Assembly (NCBI RefSeq): GCF_001434465.1
Contig: NZ_AZGE01000014.1
Coordinates: 1-44,659, forward strand
Direction of reading: 5' to 3'
Source of the DNA: Limosilactobacillus oris DSM 4864
Lineage (GTDB): Bacteria; Bacillota; Bacilli; Lactobacillales; Lactobacillaceae
Length of the DNA: 44,659 nucleotides
Under the pieces are notes generated by a model. That model was not told where the DNA came from and made no database searches. It was given only the letters and a program-made list of their open reading frames with translations. Positions 1 to 7,046 of this stretch are shown one piece after another. A program made the translations under genes and the position numbers. Every line of letters starts with the position of its first letter. The first letter of the stretch is position 1.

Positions 1-66
1 AAGTGTCTAACTTACAGGGTTCACTTCAGTTCGTGCTTATTTTTGTTCATGGCAATGGTCGGTGAC

Positions 67-834
67 TTAGCGCTTCCCTGCTTGACGGTTCGTTCTAATT
101 AGGCCCAACATCGTCATTACTGTCGCCAACCCTAAAGAAAGCAGGCCCTTTTCCTGGTCAACACCAGTTTGCGGAAGCTGGTTGTTGCCAGCTGGTACTC
201 TCTCTGTTACCAACTGAGGATTAGCCGGATCAGTAACCAAGCTCGTCGCCCGGCTTTCAAGCTCAGAAGAAGTTTTCCCCTGACCGTTGAACTGAGCAGC
301 TACCAATCCATCGCTAGCACTTTCAAGGTCAGCGCGGTTGTTCGGCGTCAGCTGTGACTGCTTAGCCTGGTTAGTATCCTGCTCATCCCCCAGGACGTGC
401 AGTGCCATTCCGAGGGTCTTGGTAGAACCATCGGGGAACGCAACTACCACGCCCTCCTGGTGGTTACCTGGCTGGGCCACGTCAGCCATAAGTTGCTGTG
501 GTGCCGCCCAGCTCGTCTTAATCCCCGCAGGGACAACAGCCAGGTTCATCCCGTCCTGGCTGCTTCCCGCCGTGGTAGGATTAGCAATTACTGGAGTCGT
601 TAACTCCTCAGCGTGGTTTTGCCGGATGGTTTGGTCATTAATCGTAACCAATTCTCCATATTTCTGGGCCTCAGTTGTTGTCTGAACGGCCGCGTCACTA
701 TTGCTGCTAGTTACTACCTCCCCAGCAGTTGTCGCCGCGTGGGCCGGAGTTGCTGTGATCAGTACTCCCGCCAAACCTAGCGTGGATAATGCCACTGTTG
801 CAATCAAACTTGTCTTCAGTGTTTTCTTTAGCAT
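67..834 (-). CDS. LPxTG-anchored surface protein of unknown function
   Basis: A 255-residue secreted, wall-anchored protein. Residues 1-33 form a Sec signal peptide (MLKKTL..., hydrophobic core, predicted cut after AHA), and a sortase signal LPQTG at about 220-224 is followed by a short hydrophobic segment and a basic tail (NRQAGKR). The mature part is about 185 residues, rich in T, A, Q and N, with no domain I recognise. I chose the start at 834 because GGGGGAGG lies 6 bases upstream of it; an in-frame ATG at 837 and a longer extension to 861 are less well placed. Sortase A would link it to peptidoglycan. Role unknown; adhesion or wall stress are guesses only. Confidence 0.85.
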   Translation of the reverse strand: MLKKTLKTSLIATVALSTLGLAGVLITATPAHAATTAGEVVTSSNSDAAVQTTTEAQKYGELVTINDQTIRQNHAEELTTPVIANPTTAGSSQDGMNLAVVPAGIKTSWAAPQQLMADVAQPGNHQEGVVVAFPDGSTKTLGMALHVLGDEQDTNQAKQSQLTPNNRADLESASDGLVAAQFNGQGKTSSELESRATSLVTDPANPQLVTERVPAGNNQLPQTGVDQEKGLLSLGLATVMTMLGLIRTNRQAGKR

Positions 835-886
835 CATTTTCCTCCCCCAACTTACCATCATAAATCGTTCAACTTACAGCGCCCCT

Positions 887-895
887 ATTATACCA
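887..895 (-). promoter_or_regulatory. Extended -10 promoter of the LPxTG gene
   Basis: On the minus strand TGGTATAAT is an extended -10 element (TGnTATAAT) about 52 bases before the start codon at 834. No good -35 is visible, which fits extended -10 promoters. Confidence 0.5.
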
Positions 896-935
896 TAATA
901 ATAATCAGGCCCCTGAACACTTTGTTAAATAGAAA

Positions 936-968
936 CAGCGGCCTGACGGTTCATTCCGTCAGCCGCTG
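936..968 (-). terminator. Intrinsic terminator after the epimerase-like gene
   Basis: A stem of about 13 bp (CAGCGGCcTGACGG with CCGTCAGCCGCTG, 6-base loop) sits directly against the stop codon at 969 and is followed on the minus strand by TTTCTATTT. Confidence 0.75.
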
Positions 969-2099
969 CTACTTTTGGCTTAGGTACTTTTTAATGATTC
1001 GCAGGATGCGTTGGCTCGCCTGCCCGTCCCCAAACGGATTTTCTGCCTCGGCCATCTGCCGGTAAGCACGGTGATTGTTTAATAGTTCAAACACTGCCTG
1101 CTGGATGCTCGTCGGGTCCTTACCCACGATTTTAACGGCACCAACGTCAACCGCTTCCTGCCGTTCCGTCTTTTCCCGCAATAAGAGAACTGGTTTATGC
1201 AGGGCCGGAGCCTCCTCCTGCACGCTACCGGAGTCGGTAATGATCAAGCTGCTGCGCGCCGCCAAGTTGAGGAAACTGCGGTGGTCAAGGGGCTTAGTCA
1301 GGTGGATCCGGTCATTATTCCCCAGAATCTTCTCCGCCATCGCCAGGACGTCGGGGTGGGGCATCACCGGATATATCAGGTCCACGTCAGGATTGGTCTC
1401 GACAATGTCTTTCATCGTGTGGAAAACCTGCCGCATCGGTTCACCAATGCTTTCGGGGCGTGCCATCGTTAAAAGGATCAGCCGCTGGTCAGCCGGGATT
1501 TGCTGGAGGATCGGACTGTGGAAGTCTTCCTTCAGCGAATCCTTTACCATGTCAATCGCTGTGTTCCCAGTCACGTAAATCTGTTTGGCTGGATGGTGCT
1601 CAGCCAGGAGATTATCCCGGGCCCGGGTCGTTGGCGCAAAGTACAGGTCGGCCAGATCATCGGTCAACCGCCGGTGCATTTCATCGGGGAATGGCGAGTA
1701 CTTATCATAGGTTCGCAAGCCCGCCTCAACGTGGCCAATGGGCAGGTGGTGGTAGAAACCGACCAGACTCGCCGCCAAACTGGTAACCGCATCCCCAACC
1801 ACCAGCAGCATATCCGGCTGCCCGGCATTGATAGCGTTGTTCAAGTTATGGAGCAAGCCGCTGAGTTCTTCGACCGCTGCTCCTTTCCGGCCGCTGGTCT
1901 GGGCCAGGTCAAAGTCAGGAACAACTTGAAGATACGCCAGCGTCTGGCTTAATACTTCCTGTTGGGATTGTTGCGGGGCAACGGCAATTACTGGTTGCCA
2001 GTTCGCGGGGTCATTCCGCATTACCTTAATCAGCGGAGCCAGCTTCAATGCTTCCGCCCGGGTTCCAAACAGCAACATGATTCGATACGGCGCCTGCAC
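969..2099 (-). CDS. UDP-GlcNAc 2-epimerase family protein (WecB/MnaA-like), divergent
   Basis: A 376-residue GT-B fold protein of the non-hydrolysing UDP-N-acetylglucosamine 2-epimerase family, which normally makes UDP-ManNAc for wall polymers. Family marks present: GD at 102-103, HVEAGLR at 123-129, KYSPFPDEM at 133-141, a C-terminal SGSVQEEAP near 290. Several signatures are altered: GTRPEA is GTRAEA (12-17), the HRREN-type loop is ARPES with Ala at 213 where E. coli WecB has its active-site His, SGGVQEE is SGSVQEE, and TERPE is TERQE. Start: a GTG at 2099 lies 6 bases after AGGTG; the GTG at 2108 is inside that ribosome site. It stands alone with its own terminator. It may be a paralogue with changed or lost activity; family call sure, function not. 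Confidence 0.75.
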   Translation of the reverse strand: MQAPYRIMLLFGTRAEALKLAPLIKVMRNDPANWQPVIAVAPQQSQQEVLSQTLAYLQVVPDFDLAQTSGRKGAAVEELSGLLHNLNNAINAGQPDMLLVVGDAVTSLAASLVGFYHHLPIGHVEAGLRTYDKYSPFPDEMHRRLTDDLADLYFAPTTRARDNLLAEHHPAKQIYVTGNTAIDMVKDSLKEDFHSPILQQIPADQRLILLTMARPESIGEPMRQVFHTMKDIVETNPDVDLIYPVMPHPDVLAMAEKILGNNDRIHLTKPLDHRSFLNLAARSSLIITDSGSVQEEAPALHKPVLLLREKTERQEAVDVGAVKIVGKDPTSIQQAVFELLNNHRAYRQMAEAENPFGDGQASQRILRIIKKYLSQK

Positions 2100-2189
2100 A
2101 GTTCTCACCTCTTTTTAAGCAATTGTTAACATTATTGTACACCAAATCAGCTCACATTTTTATCCCCAGCAGGCCAAGCTGCCCTGGCG

Positions 2190-2375
2190 GTAAAGAAACG
2201 GGAGCGTGTTTATGACTTCGTCTTCACGCCCCCGTCGACGCGCAGCTAGTCTTTAGAGAGTACAAATAGGGCTTCAGAGTTCGGCAAAGCCGATCTCTGA
2301 AGCTCATATGTGTACCGCGTTATTCGGATGTTGAGTGAACAAAAGAACTTATTTCACAGTCCCACCCAATGCTGT
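2190..2375 (-). other. Structured intergenic element (GTGGGAC class)
   Basis: No gene is visible between 2100 and 2378. The stretch holds two strong hairpins: ACGGGaGCGTG paired with CACGCcCCCGT (about 2197-2235), and a longer one (about 2259-2314) whose outer GTAC ends enclose CTTCAGAG / CTCTGAAG and an inner TCGGC/GCCGA. On the minus strand it begins with GGGTGGGACTGTG. The GTGGGAC word recurs at about 32670 and 44625 on the other strand. It may be an intergenic repeat or a small RNA; not identified. Confidence 0.4.
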
Positions 2376-2378
2376 TAA

Positions 2379-2451
2379 TGATCCCATCCGGGCTTGAACC
2401 GGAATCGACCGCTTAGGAGGCGGATGCACTATCCAATTATGCTATGGGACC
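2379..2451 (-). tRNA. tRNA-Arg (anticodon CCT)
   Basis: 73 nt. Acceptor GGTCCCA pairs with TGGGATC (one G-U), discriminator A, anticodon arm CCGC-CTCCTAA-GCGG gives anticodon CCT for AGG codons, and the T arm is TCCGG-TTCAAGC-CCGGA. The top pair of the anticodon stem is U-U. CCA is not encoded. Confidence 0.92.
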
Positions 2452-2455
2452 AAGC

Positions 2456-2506
2456 AAAGAATATTATCGCATTATCCATTTCGGAGGTAAAGCGATAATA
2501 TTCTTT
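2456..2506. terminator. Strong hairpin between helicase stop and tRNA-Arg
   Basis: A perfect 15-bp stem (2456-2470 with 2492-2506) and a 21-base loop begin a few bases beyond the helicase stop at 2511. The T run is better on the plus strand (TTTTTTA) than on the minus (TTTGC), so it may act on either strand or partly insulate the tRNA. Confidence 0.6.
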
Positions 2507-2510
2507 TTTA

Positions 2511-3812
2511 TTAGGAATTTTGCCGCCGGTGTTTCAGGCGGATCCCCTTATTTTTCCGGTTCTTCTTATGACGGCGCTTCTTCGGCTTTGAAAAGCCGCT
2601 CAGGGTTTTGGCAACCGACTTCCGTGGTCCGGCTTCGCTATCAAGCTGGGCCTTTTGCAGGTGGCGGTCGGCCTTCTTGACAAATGGCTCAACCTGTTTG
2701 CCAGCCACCGGCTTCTGGTCAGTCAGCTGGTCCTGACTGATGTAAAAACGTTGGATATTTAAGTCCAAGTCCGCCGTCAGCTTGCGCAGGTCACGGATAT
2801 CATGATCGTCCCCGAGGTTGATTACCATTCCCCGTTCTTCCTGCCGGCCTGTCCGCCCCGCGCGGTGAACATAGGTATTAGTGCTCGTTGGCAGGTCAAA
2901 GTTAACCACCCCAGGGAGCTTCGGGATATCTAATCCCCGCGCCGCTAAATCAGTGGTCAACAGCAGCTTGATCTGCCGTTTGCGGAACATCCGCATCGCC
3001 TTTTCCCGCTCCACCTGCCGTTGACGGCCACCAAGTGTCCCCACTGCCACGTGTTCATGGCGCAAGCGGCTCGCCGCGTAGTGAAGGGTTCGGGTGCTGT
3101 TGAAAAAGACTAGTGCCCGGAAGTCTTTGATACTTGCCAGCCGCCGCAGGGTAGCCGTCTTTTGGGCATTGGTCCGGGCCGCTAGGTAAACGTGCTGGAC
3201 TGGGCCCCGGGAATGGTCAGTATCCCGAACATCGAAGGTTACGATATCCCGGCCAAACATCACGCTGAGCTGGTCCAAGATGGGCGACATCGTGGCGGAG
3301 AAAAACGCCAACTGGGTACTGAGCGGGGTTGCCCGTTCAATATCCTCCACCACCGCCAGGGTGTCATCCTGGAGCAGGTCATCGGCCTCGTCGACCACCA
3401 GGGTCTGGAGGTGGCCCAGCTTGAGGTGGTGGTTATCCAGCATGTGAAGTACCCGCCCCGGCGTGCCGACCACGACATCCGGGTGCTTGTGCAGCTGCAT
3501 GACCTGCCGGCGCAGGTTTGCGCCCCCGGTCAGTGACTGGACCTTCACGCCGAGTATTGTCCCCCACTCGCGCATCACCCGGGCAGTCTGCAAGGCGAGT
3601 TCCTGGGACGGGGCCAGCACCAAAATCTGGGTTCCCGCGCCCGGCATCACCTTCGGCAGCAGCGGGAGGGTAAAGGCAAGGGTCTTCCCAGACCCAGTCG
3701 GCGCAATTCCGAGCACGGATTGGTCCGTCTGCAGCGCTTGGTCAACAGCCGTCTGAATCGCAGTCGGCTGCTGGTAGAGCTTCTCAAAATGTTCTTTAAA
3801 CTGTTCGATCAA
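2511..3812 (-). CDS. DEAD-box ATP-dependent RNA helicase
   Basis: 433 residues with the whole superfamily 2 motif set: PTAIQ (Q motif, 16-20), APTGSGKT (Walker A, 37-44), PSQELALQ (Ia), TPGRVLHM (Ib), VDEADD (II), FSAT (III), ARGLD (V) and HRAGRTGR (VI), then a Lys/Arg-rich tail typical for RNA binding. Such enzymes unwind RNA in ribosome assembly or cold adaptation. Length and the short N terminus remind me of Bacillus YfmL/CshB types, but I cannot choose between them. It begins 11 bases after the stop of the oxidoreductase gene upstream, so the two are probably co-transcribed, and it ends at the 15-bp hairpin before tRNA-Arg. Confidence 0.9.
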   Translation of the reverse strand: MIEQFKEHFEKLYQQPTAIQTAVDQALQTDQSVLGIAPTGSGKTLAFTLPLLPKVMPGAGTQILVLAPSQELALQTARVMREWGTILGVKVQSLTGGANLRRQVMQLHKHPDVVVGTPGRVLHMLDNHHLKLGHLQTLVVDEADDLLQDDTLAVVEDIERATPLSTQLAFFSATMSPILDQLSVMFGRDIVTFDVRDTDHSRGPVQHVYLAARTNAQKTATLRRLASIKDFRALVFFNSTRTLHYAASRLRHEHVAVGTLGGRQRQVEREKAMRMFRKRQIKLLLTTDLAARGLDIPKLPGVVNFDLPTSTNTYVHRAGRTGRQEERGMVINLGDDHDIRDLRKLTADLDLNIQRFYISQDQLTDQKPVAGKQVEPFVKKADRHLQKAQLDSEAGPRKSVAKTLSGFSKPKKRRHKKNRKNKGIRLKHRRQNS

Positions 3813-3823
3813 ATAGCATCATC

Positions 3824-4843
3824 CTATTCTTGATCATTATCTGCAGGGAAAGTTAAGTTAGCGGACTGGCGCAGCGAGTACATCACGGAGTTGACCGTCC
3901 GCGCCAGGTTCATCCAGTGCTGGTACTTTTTGACTTGCACTGGGTCATCAGGGTTGTTGAAGAGGTCAGCGAAATCATTCATTTCGTCGGTCATCGAATT
4001 TTTCGCAACTGGTGCTTCCAACGGGTGGGCCTGCTTATCAGCATCGTAGTAAGTTACCTTCTGGGTTTCAAAAATACTATCAAAGACCAGGGTATCCTTT
4101 AAGCCGTACACCTCTGATGGCAGGTAGGAATTAGCGGTCTTACCAAAGTTCAGGGTCACCGTGAAGTGGTCATAATTGAGAATGGCAACTCCCTTCGCGT
4201 CAACGCCCGTTTTCGCCAAAGTTGGGTAGTAGACAACCGTTGATGGCTCGCCAAACAGGGTCACCGCACCGTAAACGGCGTAAACCCCTAGGTCCATCAG
4301 GGCACCACCCGCAAAGTCCAGGGTAAAGATATTCGGGTAGGGTTGGTCGCCAGCCAGGACCTTGTCATACCGTGAGGAGTACTTCATCACGGTGATTGTT
4401 CCCCCCTGGCAGTGGTGCTGCTTCATCTCATCAACCTTTTCCACAGCCTTTTCATAGAGCGGCGTGTGGATGTGCCGAGCTGCTTCTACCAGCCGGGCCT
4501 GCGGGTGTGCCGCCAGCAGTGATTCGATCGCACTGAATTCGGCCGGGTTAACAAAAGCTGGCTTTTCCACGATGATAAACTTATCATTTTCGATTGCCAG
4601 CCGCACCTGTTGATAGTGCAAACTATTTGGTGAAGCTACGTAAACTACGTCGAAGTCGCCCTCGCTGAAGAACTTCTCCAGGTCATCGTAAAATTCCGTT
4701 GCGCCGTAGGGTTCACCGAATTCCCGTGCCCGGTCCAGGGTCCGCGAATAGACCGCCGTCAGTTGGTACTTGCCCGTCGTCTTCGCGGCGTCTAACATCT
4801 GATCAGTAATGATATGAGTTCCAATAATTCCTAGCTTGAGCAT
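3824..4843 (-). CDS. Gfo/Idh/MocA-family NAD(P)-dependent oxidoreductase
   Basis: 339 residues. N-terminal Rossmann strand MLKLGIIGTHIITDQML, then the family's EKPAF (Lys of the EKP catalytic motif) near residue 96, and a C-terminal alpha/beta dimer domain. Members oxidise or reduce sugars, inositols or similar polyols; the substrate cannot be read here. The start at 4843 is set by AAAGGAGAGAG seven bases upstream, which excludes the 18-codon longer reading. A near-perfect palindrome lies just upstream and may be its operator. It is the first gene of a likely two-gene unit with the DEAD-box helicase, a pairing with no obvious metabolic logic. Confidence 0.85.
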   Translation of the reverse strand: MLKLGIIGTHIITDQMLDAAKTTGKYQLTAVYSRTLDRAREFGEPYGATEFYDDLEKFFSEGDFDVVYVASPNSLHYQQVRLAIENDKFIIVEKPAFVNPAEFSAIESLLAAHPQARLVEAARHIHTPLYEKAVEKVDEMKQHHCQGGTITVMKYSSRYDKVLAGDQPYPNIFTLDFAGGALMDLGVYAVYGAVTLFGEPSTVVYYPTLAKTGVDAKGVAILNYDHFTVTLNFGKTANSYLPSEVYGLKDTLVFDSIFETQKVTYYDADKQAHPLEAPVAKNSMTDEMNDFADLFNNPDDPVQVKKYQHWMNLARTVNSVMYSLRQSANLTFPADNDQE

Positions 4844-4863
4844 CGCTTTTCTCTCTCCTTTAT

Positions 4864-4881
4864 TAACAAATACGTTTGTTA
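4864..4881. promoter_or_regulatory. Palindromic putative operator before the oxidoreductase
   Basis: TAACAAA-TACG-TTTGTTA, two perfect 7-base arms, 20 bases upstream of the start codon at 4843. Position and symmetry suit a dimeric repressor (for example TetR or LacI type); no regulator gene is adjacent. Confidence 0.45.
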
Positions 4882-4948
4882 CAACTAATTTTACCAATTA
4901 TTGCCGCTTTTTAACAGAAATGAAATCTTCTCCTAATACAAATGTGTG

Positions 4949-4954
4949 TATAAT
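4949..4954 (+). promoter_or_regulatory. -10 box for the DUF4828-like gene
   Basis: TATAAT, 54 bases before the ATG at 5008. The -35 (TCTTCT at 17-bp spacing) is poor, so only the -10 is convincing. Confidence 0.4.
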
Positions 4955-5007
4955 TGACCATGAAGTTAATGACTTATCGCATACTTAATTGAGGAGACTG
5001 ATGAAAT

Positions 5008-5367
5008 ATGAAGAAAAAGGGAATGTTACTTTTCGGCGCGGGATTAATGGCTGGGCTCAGCAGTACATTGGGTTTCAGCCGTAAGAAAAGTAGCACGATA
5101 ACTGCGTTACCGATTTTTTATACTGGTACTTGGCAATATTACGATAAAGAACGCAATCGGTCCCATCGAATCACCATTTCTCCTGAATTAAAATTAGGGA
5201 TCGATAATCAAGCTATTCCGGCCACCGTCCAGCAAATCGAAACTGATAAGCTGGTATTCCTCGATAAATTCGGCTACCACATTACTATCCGGGCCAACGA
5301 ACAACGGCCAGTTTCCTTGACTGACGAAGCGGACGACCAGGTCTACACAATTCAACCAGTTCAATAA
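5008..5367 (+). CDS. Small exported or membrane-tethered protein, DUF4828-like
   Basis: 119 residues. The N terminus ([19 protein letters not shown]) is a signal or anchor helix followed by KK, then a soluble beta-rich domain with [14 protein letters not shown] and DKFGYHI. The pattern matches small lactobacillus proteins annotated DUF4828, from memory and without a search. Function unknown. It is a single gene transcribed divergently from the oxidoreductase and ends at a clear terminator. Confidence 0.65.
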   Translation: MKKKGMLLFGAGLMAGLSSTLGFSRKKSSTITALPIFYTGTWQYYDKERNRSHRITISPELKLGIDNQAIPATVQQIETDKLVFLDKFGYHITIRANEQRPVSLTDEADDQVYTIQPVQ

Positions 5368-5376
5368 ATTTTCGAG

Positions 5377-5397
5377 CGCTGCTAACCAGCGTTTTTT
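5377..5397 (+). terminator. Intrinsic terminator of the DUF4828-like gene
   Basis: CGCTG-CTAAC-CAGCG stem loop followed by TTTTTTATTTT, between convergent genes. Confidence 0.8.
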
Positions 5398-5405
5398 ATT
5401 TTAAA

Positions 5406-5981
5406 CTACTTATCGTACGTTCGGTGAGCCGGCGCCTGGTAATCCTCCATAAAACGCAAGATTTCATCCAGGTTACTGCTGAAGCAGATTTCACGTAAGT
5501 ATTGGTCTTCCAAGAAGCCGGCCTGATTCATCGTCACCAGTTGCTTTTTGAGGTTGTCATAATAGCCGCGGTAGTTATACACTGCCACCGGCTTGGCATT
5601 ATCGCCAATCGTTACCCAGGAAGCGGCCTGGCTAATTTCCTCAAGGGTCCCCAGGCCCCCCGGAAAGGCAATCATCCCATCCGCCAGAGTCATCATCTTT
5701 TCCTTACGCAGGTCCATGTTGGCGACAATCTGCCGGTCAGTTACCCCGGGAAGTGCCACGCCCCGGTCGTATAATTCCTGGGTTAAGATACTGTGAACCA
5801 CTCCGCCATTTGCGAGAACGCCGCGGGCCACAGCCCCCATTAGGCCATGCTGACCGCCACCGTAAACTAATTCAATCTGGTGGGCGGCCAGCCATTCGCC
5901 GACCTTCTCAGCTTCGACCATGTAGTCCGGGTCCTTCCCCTGAAGGGCACCACAATAAATTGCTAATCTTTTAATTGTCAT
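5406..5981 (-). CDS. LOG-family (TIGR00730) nucleoside-5'-monophosphate phosphoribohydrolase
   Basis: 191 residues, the usual size of the family. Signature motifs: YGGGQHGLMG at 40-49 and PGGLGTLEE at 107-115, the phosphate-binding and catalytic segment of 'lonely guy' proteins, which split the N-glycosidic bond of AMP or cytokinin ribotides. The real bacterial substrate is often unknown. Its ATG lies inside the last codons of the dehydrogenase upstream (11-bp overlap), implying translational coupling. Confidence 0.88.
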   Translation of the reverse strand: MTIKRLAIYCGALQGKDPDYMVEAEKVGEWLAAHQIELVYGGGQHGLMGAVARGVLANGGVVHSILTQELYDRGVALPGVTDRQIVANMDLRKEKMMTLADGMIAFPGGLGTLEEISQAASWVTIGDNAKPVAVYNYRGYYDNLKKQLVTMNQAGFLEDQYLREICFSSNLDEILRFMEDYQAPAHRTYDK

Positions 5982-6912
5982 CTGTTGTTCCTTCCTTTAC
6001 TAACTCATTCAAGGCGGCTAGCTGCCCGTTAATTGCCGTTGCCGCGGTTCGGACCGCCATTTCTTCAACGGGGTATAGCTTTAAGAGAATTAAGTTGCCG
6101 ACCCCCTGCCGACCTAACACCGCGGGAAAACTTACGTAACCCGAATATTGGGGTTGATAGATTGCCACGGGTAGGACTAGCTGCTCGTCATTTAGCAGGG
6201 CGCTAATCAGTCGGCAGGTCCAGGCAGCTACCGCACTATTATTATAACCGAGTCCCTTGAGGGTATACCAGCTTGAGAGGTCGGCCTGAATCTTGAGCTG
6301 GCTTTCATCCAGGTGGTGACCATTGATGGATCCGTCCAGTGCCTGACCATTCACCCGGGCGGTCGACCAGGCAAACGCCTGCCGGCCAGCGTGTTGTCCA
6401 TAGACAAAGCCGCTGACGTTGGCCGGCGCTACGTGGGCGGCGTGGGCAATTGCCCGGTAGAGACGCGCGGTATCAAGCACCGTTCCGATCCCCAGCACCT
6501 GCTTCGTCGGCAGCTGCAATTGTTGTTGGAGGAAGGCGGTCACCGCCTCGTTAGGGTCAGTTAAGTTGACTACCAGGCCGTGGAAGCCGCTCCCTTTAAC
6601 CCGCGGAGCAATTTGCATGACGGCCCGCCCCGCTACCGTTAGCTCTGCCATCGGGTCATCCTTCGTGAGGGCGCTGTCACCGACCGCTACCACTAGGACT
6701 TGCGCCGTGGCAAGGGCGGCATAGTCTTGAATGATAATTTGCGGCTGGGTCCGCATGGCTGGCAGTGCGTCCAGCAGGTCGGTCTGCACGGCCAGTGCCA
6801 GATCATCATCCTGGTCGATTAACACCAGCTTGTCGACCGCGGCCGTCGCCACCAGCTCATTTGCCAGTAGCCGCCCCACGTGGCCCAAACCAATAATACC
6901 AATTGTGCGCAT
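5971..6912 (-). CDS. L-2-hydroxyisocaproate / L-lactate dehydrogenase family protein
   Basis: 313 residues of the lactate/malate dehydrogenase superfamily. NAD-binding GLGHVG at 8-13, Asp at the end of strand 2 (LIDQD), the catalytic Asp-Arg pair in LDTAR (146-150), and the proton-shuttling His174 in GQHAG where most members have GEHG. Length and the WSTARVNG segment are closer to L-HicDH, which reduces branched 2-oxo acids, than to fermentative LDH. Start at 6912 follows AGGAG by 8 bases; the longer reading has no ribosome site. It overlaps the LOG gene by 11 bp. Confidence 0.82.
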   Translation of the reverse strand: MRTIGIIGLGHVGRLLANELVATAAVDKLVLIDQDDDLALAVQTDLLDALPAMRTQPQIIIQDYAALATAQVLVVAVGDSALTKDDPMAELTVAGRAVMQIAPRVKGSGFHGLVVNLTDPNEAVTAFLQQQLQLPTKQVLGIGTVLDTARLYRAIAHAAHVAPANVSGFVYGQHAGRQAFAWSTARVNGQALDGSINGHHLDESQLKIQADLSSWYTLKGLGYNNSAVAAWTCRLISALLNDEQLVLPVAIYQPQYSGYVSFPAVLGRQGVGNLILLKLYPVEEMAVRTAATAINGQLAALNELVKEGTTDDN

Positions 6913-6935
6913 CTCTCTATCTCCTTTTTTAAAGA

Positions 6936-6963
6936 AGAGGCCGGGAAAATATCCCAGCCTCTT
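6936..6963 (-). terminator. GAGGCTGGGA-type hairpin upstream of the dehydrogenase
   Basis: AGAGGCcGGGA pairs with TCCCAGCCTCT over a short AT loop. It probably ends the glutamate-cysteine ligase transcript. The same GAGGCTGGG word heads hairpins near 12577, 30497 and 40978, so it belongs to a recurrent intergenic family. Confidence 0.6.
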
Positions 6964-7046
6964 TGCTATTTTAAAGCTCATAATGTCACAGCACGATAGA
7001 CTAGGCCCTGATCAGCCTAGCTCTGGCCCACCCGCTTGTCTGTAAG
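6964..7046. repeat. Possible degenerate copy of the intergenic repeat family
   Basis: After the 6936 hairpin come AGCTCATAATGTCACAGCAC and a CTAGGC...GCCTAG stem. The order (GAGGCTGGG hairpin, AT stretch, CTAG stem) and the ACAGCAC word also occur at 12577-12800. Similarity is partial and judged by eye. Confidence 0.3.

Noticed and set aside
2100-2108. Start of the epimerase-like gene at GTG 2108
   Set aside because: That GTG is inside the ribosome binding sequence AGGTGA; the GTG at 2099 has correct spacing.
4999-5060. Earlier ATG (ATGAAATATG) before the DUF4828-like gene
   Set aside because: It lies out of frame with the conserved-looking protein and yields no recognisable product; the ATG at 5008 begins a proper signal-like helix.
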